Shown piece after piece: positions 8,620 through 16,938 of a DNA stretch of 23,640 nt. The notes beneath the pieces are model-generated. The model ran no database searches and was not told the DNA's origin. It was given only the letters and a program-made list of their open reading frames with translations. A program made the translations under genes and the position numbers. The DNA lies in the NCBI GenBank assembly GCA_001820485.1, contig MHPU01000008.1:28641-52280 (forward strand), read 5' to 3'. How positions within the stretch are numbered: the stretch's first letter is position 1; every line of letters starts with the position of its first letter. Source of the DNA: Candidatus Staskawiczbacteria bacterium RIFOXYD1_FULL_32_13 (GTDB lineage: Bacteria; Patescibacteriota; Minisyncoccia; Minisyncoccales; Staskawiczbacteraceae).

Positions 8620-9072
8620 TTATGATTGTTTTATTTTATCAACAGTATTTTTTAAAAGCCAAGAAGAACTTTGTACTTTATCTCCTCCAACTCCATTTAA
8701 AACTTTTATATTAAATTTTTTACAAACGTCCTTTTCGCTTTCTGGAAGATTGTCAAAATTTCTATCTCCGCCTTTAGCAAAACACAAATCTCCTTTATAT
8801 TTATTAGCAATAAGCTTTAAACTTTTAGCTTGCGTAGCATCTTTATCTACTGACAATATTACCTCATCAGCATATCTTAAGGCTTTTACAATTTCTAACC
8901 TTTCCTGCTCTTTCATAAATGGGACTGATCCTTTTAATTTTACTTGCTTATCATTATTTACCAAAACAACCAAAAAGTCGCCAAGCTTTTTTGACTCTCT
9001 AATCAAATTAATATGACCGATGTGTAATGGGTTAAAATACCCCGAAGTGATCACTATCTTTTTGCCTTCCAT
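8620..9072 (-). CDS. HIGH-motif nucleotidyltransferase (cytidylyltransferase-like)
   Basis: Starting at ATG 9072 gives 150 residues beginning MEGKKIVITSGYFNPLHIGH, with the nucleotide-binding HxGH at residues 17-20. The family continues with LVVLVNNDKQ, PFMKEQERLEIVKALRYADEVILS and, near the end, KVQSSSWL, the usual ISSS..-type motif. The fold is that of RfaE/TagD-type cytidylyltransferases and adenylyltransferases. It would activate a phosphorylated sugar or polyol with CTP or ATP. A longer frame exists to 9147, but its extra residues (FFILIYGKNIL) do not resemble the family and would overlap the divergent gene, so I prefer 9072. It is the first gene of the glycan operon. Confidence 0.85.
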   Translation of the reverse strand: MEGKKIVITSGYFNPLHIGHINLIRESKKLGDFLVVLVNNDKQVKLKGSVPFMKEQERLEIVKALRYADEVILSVDKDATQAKSLKLIANKYKGDLCFAKGGDRNFDNLPESEKDVCKKFNIKVLNGVGGDKVQSSSWLLKNTVDKIKQS

Positions 9073-9101
9073 TTGATTTTTGATTTTTAAACCTGTATTA
9101 T
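9073..9101 (+). promoter_or_regulatory. Candidate promoter in the 58-bp divergent spacer
   Basis: TTGATT at 9073-9078 and TATTAT at 9096-9101 are separated by 17 bp, giving a plausible sigma-70 promoter for the plus-strand O-antigen ligase gene, with a leader of about 23 nt. The spacer is AT-rich and must also hold the promoter of the minus-strand operon, for which I see no clear pair of hexamers. Confidence 0.4.
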
Positions 9102-9130
9102 TAGTTAATATATTTTTACCATAAATTAAT

Positions 9131-11410
9131 ATGAAAAACAATACCACAAAACAAGAATACCAAAATAAATTTTATTGGCTTTATTTAGCAAGCTTTTTTA
9201 TTATTCTTTCTCTGCCCTTGTGGGCGTTCCAACCGTTTTTCTTTCCGCCAGAATGGGGCAAAATGATAGCTTTTAGAGTTATTTTTTCTTTAATACTTCT
9301 GCTTTTCTTATGGCAGGCAATATCAGAAAAACTATTTTGGCATAATATTATAGAAAAATATAAAAATAATAAAAAAATATTTTGGTTTTTCGGTCTTTTA
9401 ATATTAGCTGTAATTTTATCTACTATTTTTTCTAAAGATATGCTTTTTAGTTTATGGGCATCTCCACATCGCTCTGGTGGAGCCATAAATTTATTATTTA
9501 CAATCCTCCTACCATTTGTACTATTTTTTATAATCAGAAAAGAACACTGGGAAAAACTTTGGGATTTTGAATTTATAATTGCAAACATTGTTGTACTTTT
9601 TGCCACAATCCAATATTTTGATCTTCTGCCAAAAGTATTTATTGATTACGAATATAGACCACCATCTACAATGTCAAACCCAATACTTTTGGCAATCTAT
9701 CTTTTACTTTTAATCTTCCCCCTACTTTCATTCTCACTCAAAGAAAAATCTAAAAAAGCAATTTTTTACTGGGCATCTTTAACTTTCTTTACCTTTGGCA
9801 TCTTTATATCTGGCTCCAGAGCAACTTTTATAGGAATTTTTATAGGAGCTATTTATTTTCTTTTATTTTTTCCTAAAAAATTATTTAAAACTAAAATTGT
9901 TATTTCTGCTATCTTGCTTTTGGTTCTTTCTGTTATTTTATTTATAAATTTTACCCCAAAACTTCCCAGCTTTATAGAGAAAAATGAAAAGATATTAACC
10001 ATAGCAAAAAGATTATCCATTAAAAACGCGATAACAGACTTAGGGGAAACCCGTTTTTCTGCATGGAAAGTATTCTTAAATTCTTCTATGGAAAATCCTA
10101 TTTTAGGTTGGGGGCCAGAAAATCAATCTATTGCTTTTGATAAATATTATGACCCTTCCTTGCCGTATCTAGTAGGTCAATCAAAAAATAACTGGTGGGA
10201 CAGAGCTCATAATATATTTTTGGACTTAGCGGTTTCTTATGGTTATGCATTTTTAGCAATTTATATTTTTATTTTTGGCTTTTTGTTTTGGAAATTACAA
10301 AAATCTAAAAAGCTTAATGAAGGCATCAATATAAATTATCACTCAATTCAAGCAACATTTTTAGGCTATTTTGTTGCCTTAATATTTGGGTTTGATAGCG
10401 TGAGTACTTACATAATTTTATTCTTTATAATAGGATATTCTTTGTATTTGATTTCAGAAAATAATATCACAGAACCAAAAAATAATTATCAAATAAAATT
10501 TTATGAAAAAATATACAAAAAAAGGAAAACTATTTTTATTATTTCTGTAATTTTTTGTTCTTGGTTTTTATGGCAATTTGCTTTAAAGCCAATATCAATA
10601 AACGCAAAAATTAAAAAATATATCAGCTTAGATTGCCCGCAAAGACTTAAAGGATTAGAAAATATTCTTAATCAAAAAAGTTTTTTAGACTCTTATTTGA
10701 GATTAAATTATCTAGAAGAAATTAAAAACTGCGAGAAGTTTACTTCGATCAATCAAGAAGATTATGTTAATAAAGGGATTGAAGCTTTAAAATATTCTCT
10801 TGCCAAAAGACCAAATTATACAAGATCATGGATCCTGCTGGCAGATTTTAACAGCACATTAATTGCTGGAGAACAAAATCCTGAAACTAAAAAAAATCTT
10901 TTGACAGAAAGCGAACAATACCTAAAAACAGCTAATAATTTAAGTCCTAAAAGGCCTGAGGTTTTTGCAAGTTTAGCAGGAAATTATTTTGCTTATGGAG
11001 ATTATAACAAAATGGAGAAAGCATCTCAAGATTGCGTTGCAACAGACTCGACCCTAAATTCCTGCTATTGGTATCTTGGTTTATCTGAAATTTTACTTGA
11101 CAAATCAGAACAGGGCAGTAAAAATATAGAAACAGCAAAACAAATGAAATACGAGTGGGAAAACCAAGGCAAATTAAGCCAACTAGCAATTGTTTATATG
11201 AAAACGAAAAATTACAAAGAGCTAGTGCCGATATACGAAACACTTATAACAATAGACTCAAAAAACATACAATATAAAATAAATTTAGCAATTATTTATA
11301 AAGAGCTGGGAGAATATAAAAAAGCCAAAGAAATTGCTTTAGAAGTTTTGGGGGTAAATCCAGATACAAAAGAGGCAGTTAATGAATTTTTAAAAACTTT
11401 ACCCTACTAA
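9131..11410 (+). CDS. O-antigen ligase/polymerase (WaaL/Wzy-like) with C-terminal TPR repeats
   Basis: This 759-residue protein has about 11-12 membrane spans over residues 15-475 and a soluble tail. The membrane part carries landmarks of the Wzy_C/O-antigen ligase family: FISGSRATFIG, ENPILGWGPEN and a large external loop ending RAHNIFLDLAVSYGY near residue 360, where the H and N belong to the conserved HN.. block. The tail (about 520-750) consists of TPR-like helices (YLKTANNLSPKRPEVFASLAG, YKKAKEIALEVLGVNPDTKEAV), an arrangement common in such polymerases and in protein O-glycosylation ligases. It would polymerise the flipped units or transfer them to lipid or protein outside the membrane. 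It is divergent from the glycan operon and ends before two stacked terminators. Confidence 0.9.
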   Translation: MKNNTTKQEYQNKFYWLYLASFFIILSLPLWAFQPFFFPPEWGKMIAFRVIFSLILLLFLWQAISEKLFWHNIIEKYKNNKKIFWFFGLLILAVILSTIFSKDMLFSLWASPHRSGGAINLLFTILLPFVLFFIIRKEHWEKLWDFEFIIANIVVLFATIQYFDLLPKVFIDYEYRPPSTMSNPILLAIYLLLLIFPLLSFSLKEKSKKAIFYWASLTFFTFGIFISGSRATFIGIFIGAIYFLLFFPKKLFKTKIVISAILLLVLSVILFINFTPKLPSFIEKNEKILTIAKRLSIKNAITDLGETRFSAWKVFLNSSMENPILGWGPENQSIAFDKYYDPSLPYLVGQSKNNWWDRAHNIFLDLAVSYGYAFLAIYIFIFGFLFWKLQKSKKLNEGININYHSIQATFLGYFVALIFGFDSVSTYIILFFIIGYSLYLISENNITEPKNNYQIKFYEKIYKKRKTIFIISVIFCSWFLWQFALKPISINAKIKKYISLDCPQRLKGLENILNQKSFLDSYLRLNYLEEIKNCEKFTSINQEDYVNKGIEALKYSLAKRPNYTRSWILLADFNSTLIAGEQNPETKKNLLTESEQYLKTANNLSPKRPEVFASLAGNYFAYGDYNKMEKASQDCVATDSTLNSCYWYLGLSEILLDKSEQGSKNIETAKQMKYEWENQGKLSQLAIVYMKTKNYKELVPIYETLITIDSKNIQYKINLAIIYKELGEYKKAKEIALEVLGVNPDTKEAVNEFLKTLPY

Positions 11411-11430
11411 AATTACATAAAAAATATAAT

Positions 11431-11466
11431 AAACAAAAACCCCGCAAAATAGCGAGGTTTTTGTTT
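11431..11466. terminator. Bidirectional intrinsic terminator between convergent genes
   Basis: A 15-bp stem (left arm AAACAAAAACCCCGC, loop AAAATA, right arm GCGAGGTTTTTGTTT) is flanked by A and T tracts. The single mismatch is C-A on the plus transcript but a G-U wobble on the minus transcript, so it works in both directions. It lies 20 bp after the O-antigen ligase stop and about 47 bp after the S-layer gene stop. Confidence 0.85.
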
Positions 11467-11468
11467 AT

Positions 11469-11509
11469 CCCTTCAGCCGATCCACAAGAAAGGCAAGGGT
11501 TTTTGTTTT
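11469..11509 (+). terminator. Second plus-strand terminator
   Basis: CCCTT-ca-GCC (11469-11478) pairs with GGCAAGGG (11492-11499) with a 2-nt bulge, followed at once by TTTTTGTTTT. It backs up the terminator at 11431-11466 and protects the convergent S-layer gene from read-through. Confidence 0.6.
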
Positions 11510-11512
11510 AGC

Positions 11513-14500
11513 TTAACGAGAGAAAGCTTCTCCTGCAAATGAAGAAATATTCTTTACAAGATATCCATTAGACCAGTCGCCTGAAGATGTAGCTGTAGCT
11601 GTGTTTGCAGAAACAGTTGAAGCATGAGACAACGCACTATTATCTGACCAGATAAAGTTGGCGTCAACTCCGGAAGCTCCTGCTGATGTAGCTAACTGTA
11701 CTACGCCGGTAGCTGGTGATGCAGAACCATTCAAGTACTTCTTGGTAGAAGCATTGACTGATGTATCTGATGCTAGTTTGACGGAGAATCCATCAGCCCC
11801 TTCATCAGAGTCAGCTGCGGCAAATCCAGAAGGTGTAGCCTGCAAGATATAAGTCGATGATGTTCCGGCTGAAATAGTATCTTCTGTATCAAATGTGACT
11901 ATTGCATGAGCGGAATTTTCGTTAGCTCCCAATGCTGCAGTAGATGTTTCAAGACTATTACCATCTTCGTCGGTAATTGTTACCAAACTGGTAATGTCAT
12001 CGCCATCTTTAAACAACTTAAACGCATACAAATACAATGAATTATCAGTTGTTGAATCATCCCAGGTTAAAGCAAATTTCATTTGTTTTACTGCGACTGA
12101 CCCCTTTGCGTCTGCAGCAACCTTAACACTGTACACATTTTTAGCAGCGTTGTTTGAAATGACAGAATTTGTCACATCAATCTCAGTAACTGTCGGAATA
12201 GACTTAAACACATACATTTCTTTATTGGTGTCGTAAGTAGTTACGTCTGTGGTCATGTCAGATGTCGTTTCTGAGCCTTGACTATTAGCATACTTAATAT
12301 AGTTTAAAGCTGGTTCTATATCAACTTGCGAAGTGCTAGTTGAAGAAGAAATGCTTGAAGACAAATTAAATGCCAAAGTCAAAACTTTGCCTGTACTTGA
12401 ATTTGTAGGCACAGCTACTGACAAACCTGTGAAGTTAAAGTAGTTGTTGGCTCCGTCATAAGGAACTGTTGCTAACACTGTATCACCATCTTTTAATACA
12501 GCGCTATCAATTGCGGCTGAAATTCCAGGAGAAGTAGAACCAGTTGTTCCATCTCCTACAGTAAACCTTAACTCTTTAACTGTATATGCGTCATACAAAC
12601 CTGTAAATTTGAATTTACCTGCAACAACTAACTGTCCTCCTGCAACAATTTGAGCTACTGGTGTATTTCCATCAACAGCAGGAGTAAATGTTCCAGATGT
12701 ATAGGTTATTGCTTGTCCTTGTACTCCAGATGTACCTGTTGTGTAAGATCCGCTTGTACCAGCTGTTACAGCTGTAGCTGAACTTGCTGTTGTTCCTGCA
12801 ACATACACGCTCACATCTCCTATACCAGTTGCAGATGAATTAAGATCTGCATAAACAAGTACATCAACTGTTTGTCCAGCTGTCAAAGCATAGTTTACAG
12901 ACCAGCTGTTTGAAGCTGTTGTTACGCTTGCTTTTGTAGATGTGGTGTTTGTTCCAAATTTCACATACAAATTACTTGCATATGTGCTTGTAACATTATC
13001 TAAGTTGGCTTCAATGCTAGTAATGTTAACAGCTTCTGTTGTGTTGGCTGTTAATGTGAAGTGACCAATCTTGGCTGCTGTCAATGGAGGAACCATTGAT
13101 TGATCTGTGTAAGCTGTGTATTTTGACAATGTCAAGCCTCCAGCTGCAACTGTCAAAGTATTTCCTGAAACATCGGACCCGGGTGCATCAATTGTACTTG
13201 ATGATGACAATCCTGTAGCATTGTTCCAAGAAGAAGATCCTTCAATTGTAATTTGGATTGTGCTAGCTGTTCCTGTAGTTGTAATATTGTTTGTAGTATC
13301 TGATGTGCCTGTATCATAAACATCAGCTCTTACTTCCAAAGTAACTGGTGATCCTGGTTCAACTATTAAAGATGAACCCAAGTTGAATGTGGTGTAATCA
13401 TAAGAGCTATCTGCTGGATCATACAAAGTGGTTGTAGAACCAATCTGTACTCCATTAGCATAAATAGCACCATTTCTTAAACCAGAAACAGTTGCTGTAT
13501 TTACGTTTGCTGAAATGTAAAGTGTTTCAATCTTTACTCTTTCGCCAGCTGCTTTCAACTGGAATTTTGCCAAAGTTGCATTTGAAGCAAGGTTAACAAT
13601 GTTTCCAGATGGAGATTCAGTCATTTTGGTAATAGTAAGTGTTCCAGTACCAATTGTCTGTTCTCCTGTAGATCTCTTTGAGAATGCGGCGTCGCTAATT
13701 AAATCTGATGTGATGTTTGCACCATATTGAGTATCAGAAACTGTTACATCGGCTACATTCCACAAGTTAAATGTGAAAGTCAATGAAGATCCGCCAATAA
13801 TATCAGCTAATACCTTGACAACTCTTGTGCCTGCTTCTAATCTCTTTGGAGAAGAAGTTAAGTCAAAAGTTACCAATGATTCGTTGTTGGAGTTTAAAAC
13901 TATATTTGGAACTGTAGCTCCAACTTGCACTCCATCAACATACAATCTAAAGTTTTGTAAATCAGCGTCTTTAACTGAACCTGTTTTTCTGAAAGAAATA
14001 CGGCTCATATCAACAGCTCTTGTTGTAACAACAACGCTGTTTTGCCAAACTGTGTAATCGTTTTGAGGATCAATTGTAGCTGCAGCTGGAGTTGTTGTAG
14101 CGTTAAATTCCACTCCTGCCAATGTTCCTGTAGCTACTGTCATTAAGTTTCCAGTTACTGGGAAAAATCCCTTTATAGAACTGGCGTTTGATGTAATGTC
14201 GGTTGAAGTAACAACTTGCAAACCGATTGTTTCACCGGCTGCGGCGTTGGCAGCACTAATGTCAGCAAACAAAGTGATTGTTCTTGAGGAAAATGCTGGA
14301 ACTGTAAACAATCCAGATGTGTTGTTAAAGTTAACCATAGTTGACGAAACAGCTGAGCCATCTGTCAATCTTGTAGCTCCATCAAACAAATAAAGATTTG
14401 CTATAGAAGCATCGGCTGAAATACCGATTCTCTTTAACTTTAATCCTGTAACTTTTACCTCTGAAGAATCTCCATTAGTAAATGTTACTTTTGCTAATTT

Positions 14501-15061
14501 AGCTAATGCTTGTCCATCAACAATAGTTGTACCTGCTGGGTTATCAGAAGCTAATGCAACTGTTAATCCTGCACCTGATGGTTGGACTACTGGAGGTAAA
14601 CCTGGATCAATTATTGATCCAGCTAAAATTTGATTTAATCTTGCTCTTGTCATAGGACCTACCTGATTTGCAGGTGTCATCCCATTTTGTGCCTGAAAAA
14701 TTTTAACAGCTGCTAAGGTTAATCCACCAAAGTATGATGTTTCATTTCCAGGTGAGCCTGCTCCTGTTGTTGAAACTTGAGTTGATGCCGATTGGTTCAA
14801 AACTGCTTGTAAGCATTTTACATCTGAACCAGTTGCACCAGTTGTCATATTTCTTGTAAATGTTACTCCAGTACAAACTGCAGGAACTCCAGATGAAGCT
14901 GATGGTGTTGATCCCTGTAATTGGGATAATTGAGCCATCAATAAATTGATCTGAGCTTGCAATTCTTCTATTGTCAAAGCATTTACAGTGCTAACAGGAA
15001 CAATTGTTGCGACCAATGTCAATCCGACAATGGCTGTTATAATTGTTTTTCTTATATTCAT
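11513..15061 (-). CDS. Probable S-layer / surface-layer protein with peptidoglycan-binding domain
   Basis: This 1182-residue secreted protein has a signal peptide (MNIRKTIITAIVGLTLVATI...VNA, cleavage near residue 29), a short coiled coil (IEELQAQINLLMAQLSQLQ) and a PG_binding_1-like domain at about 59-147 (SDVKCLQAVLNQ, FGGLTLAAVKIFQAQNGM, VGPMTRARLNQIL). A long series of beta-rich Thr/Ser/Ala modules follows to the C-terminus. The end (FIWSDNSALSHAST ... DWSNGYLVKNISS) resembles the ending of abundant surface proteins of Parcubacteria-type genomes as I know them. The gene is clearly GC-richer and lower in A/T-ending codons than its neighbours, as expected for very high expression or a different origin. 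There is no membrane anchor or cell-wall sorting motif, so attachment is probably through the N-terminal domain. A 250-bp structured leader precedes it. Confidence 0.85.
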   Translation of the reverse strand: MNIRKTIITAIVGLTLVATIVPVSTVNALTIEELQAQINLLMAQLSQLQGSTPSASSGVPAVCTGVTFTRNMTTGATGSDVKCLQAVLNQSASTQVSTTGAGSPGNETSYFGGLTLAAVKIFQAQNGMTPANQVGPMTRARLNQILAGSIIDPGLPPVVQPSGAGLTVALASDNPAGTTIVDGQALAKLAKVTFTNGDSSEVKVTGLKLKRIGISADASIANLYLFDGATRLTDGSAVSSTMVNFNNTSGLFTVPAFSSRTITLFADISAANAAAGETIGLQVVTSTDITSNASSIKGFFPVTGNLMTVATGTLAGVEFNATTTPAAATIDPQNDYTVWQNSVVVTTRAVDMSRISFRKTGSVKDADLQNFRLYVDGVQVGATVPNIVLNSNNESLVTFDLTSSPKRLEAGTRVVKVLADIIGGSSLTFTFNLWNVADVTVSDTQYGANITSDLISDAAFSKRSTGEQTIGTGTLTITKMTESPSGNIVNLASNATLAKFQLKAAGERVKIETLYISANVNTATVSGLRNGAIYANGVQIGSTTTLYDPADSSYDYTTFNLGSSLIVEPGSPVTLEVRADVYDTGTSDTTNNITTTGTASTIQITIEGSSSWNNATGLSSSSTIDAPGSDVSGNTLTVAAGGLTLSKYTAYTDQSMVPPLTAAKIGHFTLTANTTEAVNITSIEANLDNVTSTYASNLYVKFGTNTTSTKASVTTASNSWSVNYALTAGQTVDVLVYADLNSSATGIGDVSVYVAGTTASSATAVTAGTSGSYTTGTSGVQGQAITYTSGTFTPAVDGNTPVAQIVAGGQLVVAGKFKFTGLYDAYTVKELRFTVGDGTTGSTSPGISAAIDSAVLKDGDTVLATVPYDGANNYFNFTGLSVAVPTNSSTGKVLTLAFNLSSSISSSTSTSQVDIEPALNYIKYANSQGSETTSDMTTDVTTYDTNKEMYVFKSIPTVTEIDVTNSVISNNAAKNVYSVKVAADAKGSVAVKQMKFALTWDDSTTDNSLYLYAFKLFKDGDDITSLVTITDEDGNSLETSTAALGANENSAHAIVTFDTEDTISAGTSSTYILQATPSGFAAADSDEGADGFSVKLASDTSVNASTKKYLNGSASPATGVVQLATSAGASGVDANFIWSDNSALSHASTVSANTATATSSGDWSNGYLVKNISSFAGEAFSR

Positions 15062-15310
15062 TTTATTATTATTGTAAAAGTTATTTTTTAATAATGTGAT
15101 CTAAATAAACCTAACTTTAAAAAATTTACCTAAATCTTTATTTTCTTGTCGCGTCGACCATTAATTCACCCCACCTTAGTGGGGGCCATTTATTGTTTTA
15201 CGTATTAACAACAAATGGGCGACTTTTCTTAATTCTGGTTTTTATCCCCAGAACAGAAACTTGTTTTCAAATCTCTGTTCTGAGGACTACGTATCCAATT
15301 TATTTTATAT
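15062..15310 (-). promoter_or_regulatory. Structured intergenic leader upstream of the S-layer gene
   Basis: No ORF is convincing here. Three hairpins are visible: CCCCAC/GTGGGG with loop CTTA at 15169-15184; a 12-bp stem CCATTTATTGTT/AACAACAAATGG at 15186-15218; and a stem CAGAACAGA/TCTGTTCTG extended to 12 bp at 15246-15285. In the last two the imperfect pair is A-C on the plus strand but a G-U wobble on the minus strand, so the structures fit the minus-strand RNA. A shorter pairing TTCTGG/CCAGAA (15233-15238 with 15248-15253) competes with the third hairpin. No consensus promoter or Shine-Dalgarno site was recognised. This could be the S-layer 5' UTR, or the end of the DUF5667 transcript followed by it. 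Confidence 0.55.
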
Positions 15311-16078
15311 TTAATTACTAATAACTAATATTTGTTCAAATGCTTCTGAATAACTACCTATATTATATAAATCTTTAATTTCTACCAAAGTCTTTTGTTG
15401 ATCTTCTGTTAATGTTGAATTCTCTAATGCTTTTATTTCTTCCTCTACTATCACTTTATACAAATTATCAGATTCTTTACTTAAATCAGATCCTCCTATT
15501 TTATCTAATAATACTGCGTTTTCTTTTATTTTCTTCATTTCAACTGCAACTTCTTTCATTGATTTTGGATTTTTCTTAACTGAATTAATTAACCTGTTGG
15601 TAGCATCTAGCATACTTGCTTTAAATTCATTTGTTGCTACAGCAATATTTTCTGTTCTATTATCTTTTACTATCAAAGCTAAATCTTCTAATCTTTTATT
15701 GGCAATCTCAAAATTATATTTTGAAGAATCATCATTTATAAAAGTTGTTTGAAATTTTTCTGCTATTCTTCTTACAGAAAATAATGTATCACCAGGAACT
15801 GCATTTTGAGCAAAACTAAATACTGTACCTGCTAATAATAACATACCAGCTAATGAATAAGCAAATTTTGTTTTATAATTAAATGAAGATATTGTGTTTA
15901 CAAAACCTGTAAATCTAGTTTTTATTGATATTTTCTTATTATCTTCATTATTAGAAATATTTAAAATACTTACAAAATCAGCACCTAAAATACTTTTTTT
16001 GGTTAAATCAGCCCACTGCTTATTTGGCTTAATTTCTGAAAGTTTATTTAATTTTTCTATAAGTTGTTTTTCTGTCAT
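15311..16078 (-). CDS. DUF5667-like single-span membrane protein, probable anti-sigma partner
   Basis: This 255-residue protein has a short cytosolic N-terminus with Trp at NKQWADLTKKSILG, one membrane span (YSLAGMLLLAGTVFSFAQNA, about residues 73-92), then PGDTLFSVRRIAEKF and an external helical domain rich in charged residues (KRLEDLALIVKDNRTENIAVATNEF). The PGDxLYxVKR-type block followed by helices is the DUF5667 signature, found in many bacteria next to ECF sigma genes. Position supports this: it is downstream of the sigma factor on the same strand. A membrane sensor holding the sigma factor is likely, though the cytosolic part lacks a recognisable zinc anti-sigma motif. A TATAAT at 16099-16104 could give it its own promoter, with no clear -35. 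Confidence 0.75.
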   Translation of the reverse strand: MTEKQLIEKLNKLSEIKPNKQWADLTKKSILGADFVSILNISNNEDNKKISIKTRFTGFVNTISSFNYKTKFAYSLAGMLLLAGTVFSFAQNAVPGDTLFSVRRIAEKFQTTFINDDSSKYNFEIANKRLEDLALIVKDNRTENIAVATNEFKASMLDATNRLINSVKKNPKSMKEVAVEMKKIKENAVLLDKIGGSDLSKESDNLYKVIVEEEIKALENSTLTEDQQKTLVEIKDLYNIGSYSEAFEQILVISN

Positions 16079-16144
16079 TTTAATGCTTATTTAGGCTGAT
16101 TATAGCTATGACGATAAATTTGCCTTTTTGTTACAAATTCAGCG

Positions 16145-16266
16145 AAAAAAATAATTTTGGCTTGCCTCACTGAGAAAATTGCATGGTTTCGCGAAGCGAA
16201 AATTTTGGAGGTGATGAGCGAGCCCAGCGCTGGCTGGGCGAAGCGTCAAGCATAAAATTATTTTTT
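16145..16266. repeat. Fold-back intergenic repeat with nested hairpins (MITE/REP-like)
   Basis: The 13-bp arm AAAAAATAATTTT (16146-16158) pairs exactly with 16254-16266, followed inward by CTTG/CAAG. Inside are two hairpins: AAAATT..TTTCGC-gaa-GCGAAA..TTTT around 16175-16206, and GCCCAGC-gctg-GCTGGGC at 16222-16239. The GC-rich core differs from the surrounding AT-rich DNA. The element fills the sigma/DUF5667 intergenic gap and ends 11 bp from the sigma stop. It may also act as terminator or attenuator between the two genes. Confidence 0.65.
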
Positions 16267-16277
16267 GAGCTTGAATA

Positions 16278-16796
16278 CTAAGCTTCTTGAATTTTGCCTT
16301 TAAGTTCATCTTTTAGTGCCTTAAGCCCCCTATGTAACATTACCCTAACTGTACCAGCTGGCTTTTCAATAATATCAGCAATTTCCTTTACATCCATACC
16401 ATCTAAATAATGCCAAATTATAATATCTTTATATTCCTCTTTTATATTCTGTATTGCTGATCTAACTATCAAGACATCTGAGCTCAAAATAGCAGATTCG
16501 TGAATACTTGTCCTACCATCAACTATTTGAGGAGCCATCTCTGTAGAAACAACTTTCATTTTACCTTTTTCCCTATAATGATCTATAACTGCATTACTTG
16601 CAATCCTATACAAAAAAGCCCCTGGATTAACAATATCTGACTGTTTACTATAAGACTCCCATCCCTTTAAAAATACTTTAGAAGTTATATCTTCTGCTAT
16701 CTCCTGAGAGCTAACTTTTAAGTAAACAAACCTATATATTTTATCAATATATTGGTCGTAAATAGTGCTAAATTGTACTTTTTTGTCATCAACCAT
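16278..16796 (-). CDS. ECF-family RNA polymerase sigma factor
   Basis: This 172-residue protein has sigma-70 regions 2 and 4 only. Region 2 is FSTIYDQYIDKIYRFVYLKVSSQEIAEDITSKVFLKGWESY, given here as its two halves around the AED block, plus GAFLYRIASNAVIDHYREK for promoter melting and -10 contact. Region 4 is YKDIIIWHYLDGMDVKEIADII, followed by the helix-turn-helix recognition part KPAGTVRVMLHRGLKAL. Length is typical. It precedes a DUF5667 membrane gene and the S-layer gene, so a sigma/anti-sigma pair controlling envelope genes is the natural reading. Its own promoter matches the housekeeping consensus, so it is probably not purely autoregulated. Confidence 0.93.
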   Translation of the reverse strand: MVDDKKVQFSTIYDQYIDKIYRFVYLKVSSQEIAEDITSKVFLKGWESYSKQSDIVNPGAFLYRIASNAVIDHYREKGKMKVVSTEMAPQIVDGRTSIHESAILSSDVLIVRSAIQNIKEEYKDIIIWHYLDGMDVKEIADIIEKPAGTVRVMLHRGLKALKDELKGKIQEA

Positions 16797-16805
16797 TAAA
16801 ATATA

Positions 16806-16834
16806 ATTATATTATAAAAAATCATTAATGTCAA
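16806..16834 (-). promoter_or_regulatory. Consensus sigma-70 promoter of the sigma-factor gene, almost leaderless
   Basis: On the minus strand TTGACA (16829-16834) and TATAAT (16806-16811) are both perfect consensus and 17 bp apart. Transcription should begin near 16799, only about 3 nt before the ATG at 16796, so the mRNA is predicted to be leaderless and no Shine-Dalgarno site fits. Confidence 0.85.
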
Positions 16835-16860
16835 CACTTTTACGATTATTTTTTATATTA

Positions 16861-16938
16861 TGTCCTATCTATAAAATTTGTGTCCTATCTAGATAAATAG
16901 GACATTTCTAATGTTATTAGGACAATATGACTGTCCTA
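16861..16938. promoter_or_regulatory. Array of five TGTCCTA boxes
   Basis: TGTCCTATCT occurs at 16861-16870 and again 20 bp on at 16881-16890. ATAGGACA (16897-16904) is an inverted copy, forming with the second box an 8-bp palindrome with an 8-bp spacer. TAGGACA (16918-16924) and TGTCCTA (16932-16938) form another inverted pair, inside the last codons of the regulator gene. The boxes start about 27 bp upstream of the sigma promoter -35. They look like binding sites for a dimeric regulator; the adjacent DeoR-type protein is the nearest candidate. Confidence 0.6.

Noticed and set aside
9073..9147. N-terminal extension of the nucleotidyltransferase to 9147
   Set aside because: The added residues do not resemble the family, would overlap the divergent gene and its promoter, and the family start fits ATG 9072.
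14173..14361. Out-of-frame ORFs inside the S-layer gene and LTD gene
   Set aside because: They arise from the low stop density of repetitive, GC-richer coding sequence and have no start signals.
15062..15310. A tRNA or known riboswitch in the S-layer leader
   Set aside because: The hairpins do not form a cloverleaf and I recognise no conserved riboswitch core.
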